DNA of 64,000 nt from Caballeronia sordidicola (GTDB taxonomy: Bacteria; Pseudomonadota; Gammaproteobacteria; Burkholderiales; Burkholderiaceae): assembly GCF_001544455.2 (NCBI RefSeq), contig NZ_FCOC02000009.1, positions 62,001 through 126,000 on the forward strand, read 5' to 3'. Under the pieces are notes generated by a model. It was not told the origin of the DNA and ran no database searches. It worked only from the letters and a program-made list of their open reading frames with translations. Positions 60,634 to 64,000 of the stretch are shown here, piece after piece. Position 1 is the stretch's first letter, and each line of letters begins with the position of its first letter. Position numbers and translations under genes: made by a program.

Positions 60634-61776
60634 CTAAGCCGCCAGGCTCCAGCGCGCCTTGCCCATTGCCTTGGCGACGTTCAGGGCTTTATCGGCGGCG
60701 TTGAGCGCGGTCAGGACGTCGAAGCCGTGATCCGGCACGAGCGCCACGCCAATGCTCGCGCCAACATTGACCGAGACGTTCGACGTCAACGCGAACGCCG
60801 CCGACATTTCGTTGATCAGCCGGTCCGCAAACGCAGCGGCGTCATTGCGATCCGGCACGCTCATGGTCACCACGTATTCGTCGCCGCCTATACGAAACAC
60901 CATGTCGTCCGGACCTTTCAGCGCATTCAGACGTCCGCCGATCATCACGAGCAGCAGGTCGCCGGCTTCGTGTCCATATTGGTCGTTGACGGGCTTGAAA
61001 CCGTCCAGGTCAATGTAGAGCACCGCGACTTTTCCGCGCTTGCCCGGCACCGCCTTGTACCGTGTCTGCGATGCATGGATCAATCCCGCGCGATTGGGCA
61101 AACCGGTCAGTGCGTCATGCCGCGCGCGATAATCGTTTTCCCTTTCAGCTTTCATGGTGGAAACGAGCAGTCCGTTAAGACGGAACGCGGCAATGCTCAT
61201 TGCCACCAGATAAAAAGGTATCTGAATCAGCGTCAGCGTGAGGATAAGTTCTTTGGACATTGCGGCGGCAATGCAGCAAGGACCCAGCGACAACAAAATC
61301 ATGATGGCGACGAGCCGCGGCGCACCGAAATTCCTGAAGCAGATTCCGCCCACCATGGCAGCCGCCGACAGGCAGGAAAGCGTCGCGGCAATCCAGTCGT
61401 TACTCAGGATACTGATGAACGCGCCATAGCCAACGCTTGCGCCCCACAGCACGCCTAGAAGCAAGTAGACATCTGTGTAAGTCGGCTGTCCGCGTCGCGC
61501 GGCCCGATGCGCCGCGACCAAAAGGATCAGGCGCGTACCGCACAGCAGCACTTCCATAATTACCCACGCCATGAACGCCGGCGTGGGTTCCCTCAAGGTG
61601 ATGGCGATCGAAACGGCGATGGTGTTGAGAACGCCGCCGGCAAAAATAGGCAGGGTGCCAAAAAGACTTCCGATCAACGCAACCCGTATGTCGTCCGGTA
61701 CGTCGTGGCCGGAATGGCACAACCACGTTGTGAACCGCCAGCGAGGCAAACTGAACGGCGCTAATTTGTTATCCAT
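60634..61776 (-). CDS. membrane-bound GGDEF diguanylate cyclase
   Basis: 380 residues from ATG 61776; the longer frame to 61998 is unlikely to be translated. The N-terminal half has about six membrane spans (IRVALIGSLFGTLPIFAGGV onward), a MASE-like sensor. The GGDEF domain starts at RHDALTGLPNRAGLIHA, has LYIDLDGFKPVNDQYGHEAG and the active site IGGDEY, then GASIGVALVPDHG. The inhibitory I-site is missing: GPDD is found where RxxD is expected. So the enzyme should make c-di-GMP without that feedback. No EAL domain is attached. The gene stands alone, convergent with the small HTH gene. Confidence 0.9.
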   Translation of the reverse strand: MDNKLAPFSLPRWRFTTWLCHSGHDVPDDIRVALIGSLFGTLPIFAGGVLNTIAVSIAITLREPTPAFMAWVIMEVLLCGTRLILLVAAHRAARRGQPTYTDVYLLLGVLWGASVGYGAFISILSNDWIAATLSCLSAAAMVGGICFRNFGAPRLVAIMILLSLGPCCIAAAMSKELILTLTLIQIPFYLVAMSIAAFRLNGLLVSTMKAERENDYRARHDALTGLPNRAGLIHASQTRYKAVPGKRGKVAVLYIDLDGFKPVNDQYGHEAGDLLLVMIGGRLNALKGPDDMVFRIGGDEYVVTMSVPDRNDAAAFADRLINEMSAAFALTSNVSVNVGASIGVALVPDHGFDVLTALNAADKALNVAKAMGKARWSLAA

Positions 61777-62255
61777 GGATCTTCGCTTTTTTTGCGCGAC
61801 TGCTTTTGCCACGTCGGCATCGCAGCTTCTGCCTGCCATGGACTCAATCGGTGTGTTCAATATCTGTCTATCAAACAAATAACGCAGGCGGTCTTTATTA
61901 ATCCCCGAACTGCCCCGTTGACATGTGCCGGGCTGCCGCAAAACATGGCCCGCGCATGCACGTATTCTAAGCTTGCTTAACACCCGATAACCAGTCAAGC
62001 CAAGTGAATCAGTGGTGAATCGCCTCTAACCTGGCTCGGCGGATTTTAACCGGGCCGTCTTCTTCGAGACAGGATCGTGTCTAGATTCGATTACGCGTTA
62101 TCGGGGTTATCGGCGTGAATGCGATAATCTTGAGCCGTTAATATGCACGTCCAATTCCGCCAGCCACGCTGGTATGGCTTGACTCACGAAAGCTTCGCGT
62201 TTCTACTAACGCCCCTGTCAGGAATTGCTTGCCCCATGCGGTGCTGAGGAGAACA
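61777..62255. other. 479-base non-coding region between divergent GGDEF and deoxyribosyltransferase-like genes
   Basis: No gene is seen. There is a short direct repeat, GTTATCGG at 62097-62104 and 62106-62113, followed by an inverted GCGATAA near 62120. These may be regulator sites for the rightward gene 140 bases further on. Confidence 0.45.
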
Positions 62256-62945
62256 ATGCGCGGCCCCACCAAAAAACAACTGTCGTTAGTCGAACTGGTC
62301 GACCAAGGCCTGAGCGTCGAGGAGATTGCGATGCGCACGGGCAAGCTCGTGGCATCGGTTCACAAACAGTTGAACCGGGTCCGGCGCAAAGTGCGCGAGG
62401 GGCACTTTGCGCCCGCACCGCTGCCTATCGAGCTGGCAGCGGCGACGCCGCGCATCTATCTTGCCGGTTTCGACGTTTTCCGTTCCGACGCCATGAGTCA
62501 CGGCGAGACGCTCAAGGCGATGTGCCAGTCGCGCGGGACGATAGGCTTGTATCCGCTTGACGGGCAGGTTCCCGGCGAGCTGGATCATCTCGGCAAGGCG
62601 CAATGGATTTGCCGCGCAAATATGGAAGCGATCCGTTCGGCGGATATTGTCATGGCGAATCTCAACGACTTCCGCGGCGCTGGAGAGCCGGACAGCGGCA
62701 CCGCGTTCGAGGCGGGATTTGCCGCCGCGCTAGGCAAACCAATATGGGCTTACACCGGCGATAACCGCACGCTGATCGAGCGTGTATCGGTTAAAAAAGA
62801 CGGCGGCGCTTCTTATTGCGCCAACGGCTTTGTGGTCGAGGATTTCGGCTTGAAGTTCAATCTCATGCTTGCGTGTTCAGCACGTATTGTCGTAGGCGGC
62901 CCGGAGGATTGTCTCGACGCGATGGCCGCGGAGGGACTGATTTAA
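62256..62945 (+). CDS. HTH-nucleoside 2-deoxyribosyltransferase-like fusion protein
   Basis: 229 residues. ATG 62256 has GAGGAG five bases upstream. The first 55 or so residues form a helix-turn-helix of the LuxR or sigma region 4 kind (LVDQGLSVEEIAMRTGKLVA followed by SVHKQLNRVRRKV). The rest is a nucleoside 2-deoxyribosyltransferase-like Rossmann domain: RIYLAGFDVFRSDA, WICRANMEAIRSADIVMANL, and DSGTAFEAGFAAALGKPIWA with the nucleophile-type glutamate at about residue 152. Enzymes of this fold break N-glycosidic bonds of deoxynucleosides or related nucleotides. An attached DNA-binding-like domain is unusual and suggests a role in nucleotide sensing or damage; this is speculation. Convergent with the broken EamA gene. 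Confidence 0.82.
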   Translation: MRGPTKKQLSLVELVDQGLSVEEIAMRTGKLVASVHKQLNRVRRKVREGHFAPAPLPIELAAATPRIYLAGFDVFRSDAMSHGETLKAMCQSRGTIGLYPLDGQVPGELDHLGKAQWICRANMEAIRSADIVMANLNDFRGAGEPDSGTAFEAGFAAALGKPIWAYTGDNRTLIERVSVKKDGGASYCANGFVVEDFGLKFNLMLACSARIVVGGPEDCLDAMAAEGLI

Positions 62946-62951
62946 ATTGCT

Positions 62952-63850
62952 TTAAACAATGGGACCATCGGCCTGCTGGCGCCGGATAGCAACCATTATG
63001 GAACTCCCTACAATCAGCACAATACCGGCAAGCGACACCATGCCTATGGTCTCGCCCCACGCCACGTAGCCAAAGATCGCGGCCCACACAATGCTCGTGT
63101 AGTTATACGGCGCGAGCGCGCTGGCATCGGCTTGGCGGAAAGCCATGGTCATCAGCAATTGACCCGTGCCGGCGAGGACGCCGACCAGCGCCAGAATTGC
63201 GAGCGAATCCAGCGTGGGCGGCGTCCAGGCGAACATCAGCGAGAAGCCGCTGACCACCGCGCCAATCAAAGTGAAGTAAAGCACGGTGACGCCGGAGTCA
63301 TCGCTTGCGCGAAGCCGCTTGATCTGCAAGATCGACAACGCGCCGAATATCGCGCTGAGAATCAACAGCAACGGACCAAGCAACTCGTCTGATCGCTGCT
63401 CGGACGCACGACCAGCAACACGCCAATAAAGCCGATGGCCGCCGCGCCCGCATCGCGCCGCCTCAACGTTTCCTTAAGCAGCAAGGGGGCCAGCGCGATC
63501 ACGAAAATCGTCTCCGAATAGACGATGGCAACGGCCTCGCTCAACGGCACGTAAGGCAAGCCGGCAAAGAAAAGTCCAAGCGCGCAAAGCAAGGTGATCG
63601 CCCGCAGCGTCTGCGCCTTGATGTCAAGGTTCATCAAGCGTCGCGCCAGCGGTTTGCTGCTTTGAAGGCTTATGACGATAGCGGGCAGCAGGCCGAAAAC
63701 CATCCGGAAGAAGGTTACTTCGTTCGCTGGATAGCGAAGGCTGAGCGACTTCGCGAGAGCATCGACCAACGCAAAGCAAAGCATGGCGGCGAGAATCTGC
63801 GTGACGCTGCGCAGCGGCACGGCTTTGCTTTGCGCGATCGAAAGAGGCAT
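62952..63850 (-). pseudogene. EamA/DMT-family transporter interrupted by a frameshift
   Basis: Two adjacent frames form one ten-span drug/metabolite transporter. The N-terminal half runs from ATG 63850 (MPLSIAQSKAVPLRSVTQIL) to GFIGVLLVVRP; the C-terminal half continues in another frame with DELLGPLLLILSAIFGALSI and ends at 62952. The join is at about 63400-63408; loss of one G in a CCGGAG context would explain it exactly. The upstream frame stops at 63362. No other damage is seen, so this is a recent mutation or a sequencing error. Confidence 0.75.
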
Positions 63851-64000
63851 GAGGTTCACGTTTCCCGGGTAAAACGGCGGCTTTGAACACCGCATAGCTT
63901 AGCACCGGGAATTCGCGAACAGAACCGCGTATTCGCTCAGCCGGCCCGCTGTGTCGGCTGGCGTCAATCCGTTGTCGTTTTAGGGTTTTGCCGCGCTCAG

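Noticed and set aside
62097-62113. Direct repeat GTTATCGG considered as part of a CRISPR or iteron array
   Set aside because: Only two short copies, no regular spacing beyond that; at most a regulator site.

Overview
The window is high-GC DNA whose proteins most resemble Burkholderiaceae, probably Paraburkholderia or Caballeronia. The signs are an SBP56 methanethiol oxidase, a fused mannose-1-phosphate guanylyltransferase/isomerase paired with a WcaJ-type priming transferase, an AcpA-type phosphatase, a eukaryote-style squalene synthase, several polyamine-type ABC uptake operons and a housekeeping-type RpoD. The genus is an inference from remembered protein families; no search was run. No rRNA, tRNA, CRISPR array, insertion sequence or prophage was seen.

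Layout. 1-7.6 kb: a 5'-truncated methanethiol oxidase with a coupled membrane protein, spermidine acetyltransferase SpeG, a dual GGDEF/EAL membrane protein and a lipase-like hydrolase. 7.6-28.7 kb: an exopolysaccharide locus. manC and wcaJ run leftward; a Wzy-type polymerase and a PAP2 phosphatase run rightward from a 1.2 kb non-coding gap; a six-gene leftward operon carries a Wzc-type tyrosine kinase, GT4, a Tat-exported clan GH-A hydrolase, GT2, a Wzx flippase and a second GT4. It is followed by a Crp/Fnr regulator, an AraC/GlxA-type regulator, a TupA-like ATP-grasp enzyme and a lipoprotein glycosidase with two tandem modules. No Wza porin, Wzb phosphatase or UDP-glucose dehydrogenase is present in the window.

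28.7-31.3 kb: an AT-rich non-coding island, then a relic of a type VI secretion cluster (3' end of tssG and a frameshifted tssA). 31.3-41.8 kb: YceH, squalene synthase, RidA, a three-subunit opine/amino-acid oxidase-like flavoenzyme, a second DAO-family oxidase and a complete PotABCD-type ABC importer in one leftward operon, with a divergent LysR regulator. The logic is import of an amine, opine or amino acid, flavin-dependent oxidation to an imine, and imine clearance by RidA.

42.7-49.8 kb: an S10 carboxypeptidase, a di-heme cytochrome c peroxidase divergent from an AcpA-type phosphatase, and RpoD outside its usual rpsU-dnaG context. 50.3-59 kb: a second catabolic island with a D-2-hydroxyacid dehydrogenase, an ABC importer whose two permeases are fused, a DapA/KdgD-like aldolase or dehydratase, an IclR regulator and an L-2-hydroxyacid FMN oxidase. 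59-64 kb: PhnA, a DUF2278 protein, a small HTH protein, a membrane GGDEF cyclase, an unusual HTH-nucleoside 2-deoxyribosyltransferase fusion and a frameshifted EamA transporter.

Several perfect or near-perfect palindromes lie between divergent regulator/target pairs and are listed as candidate operators.
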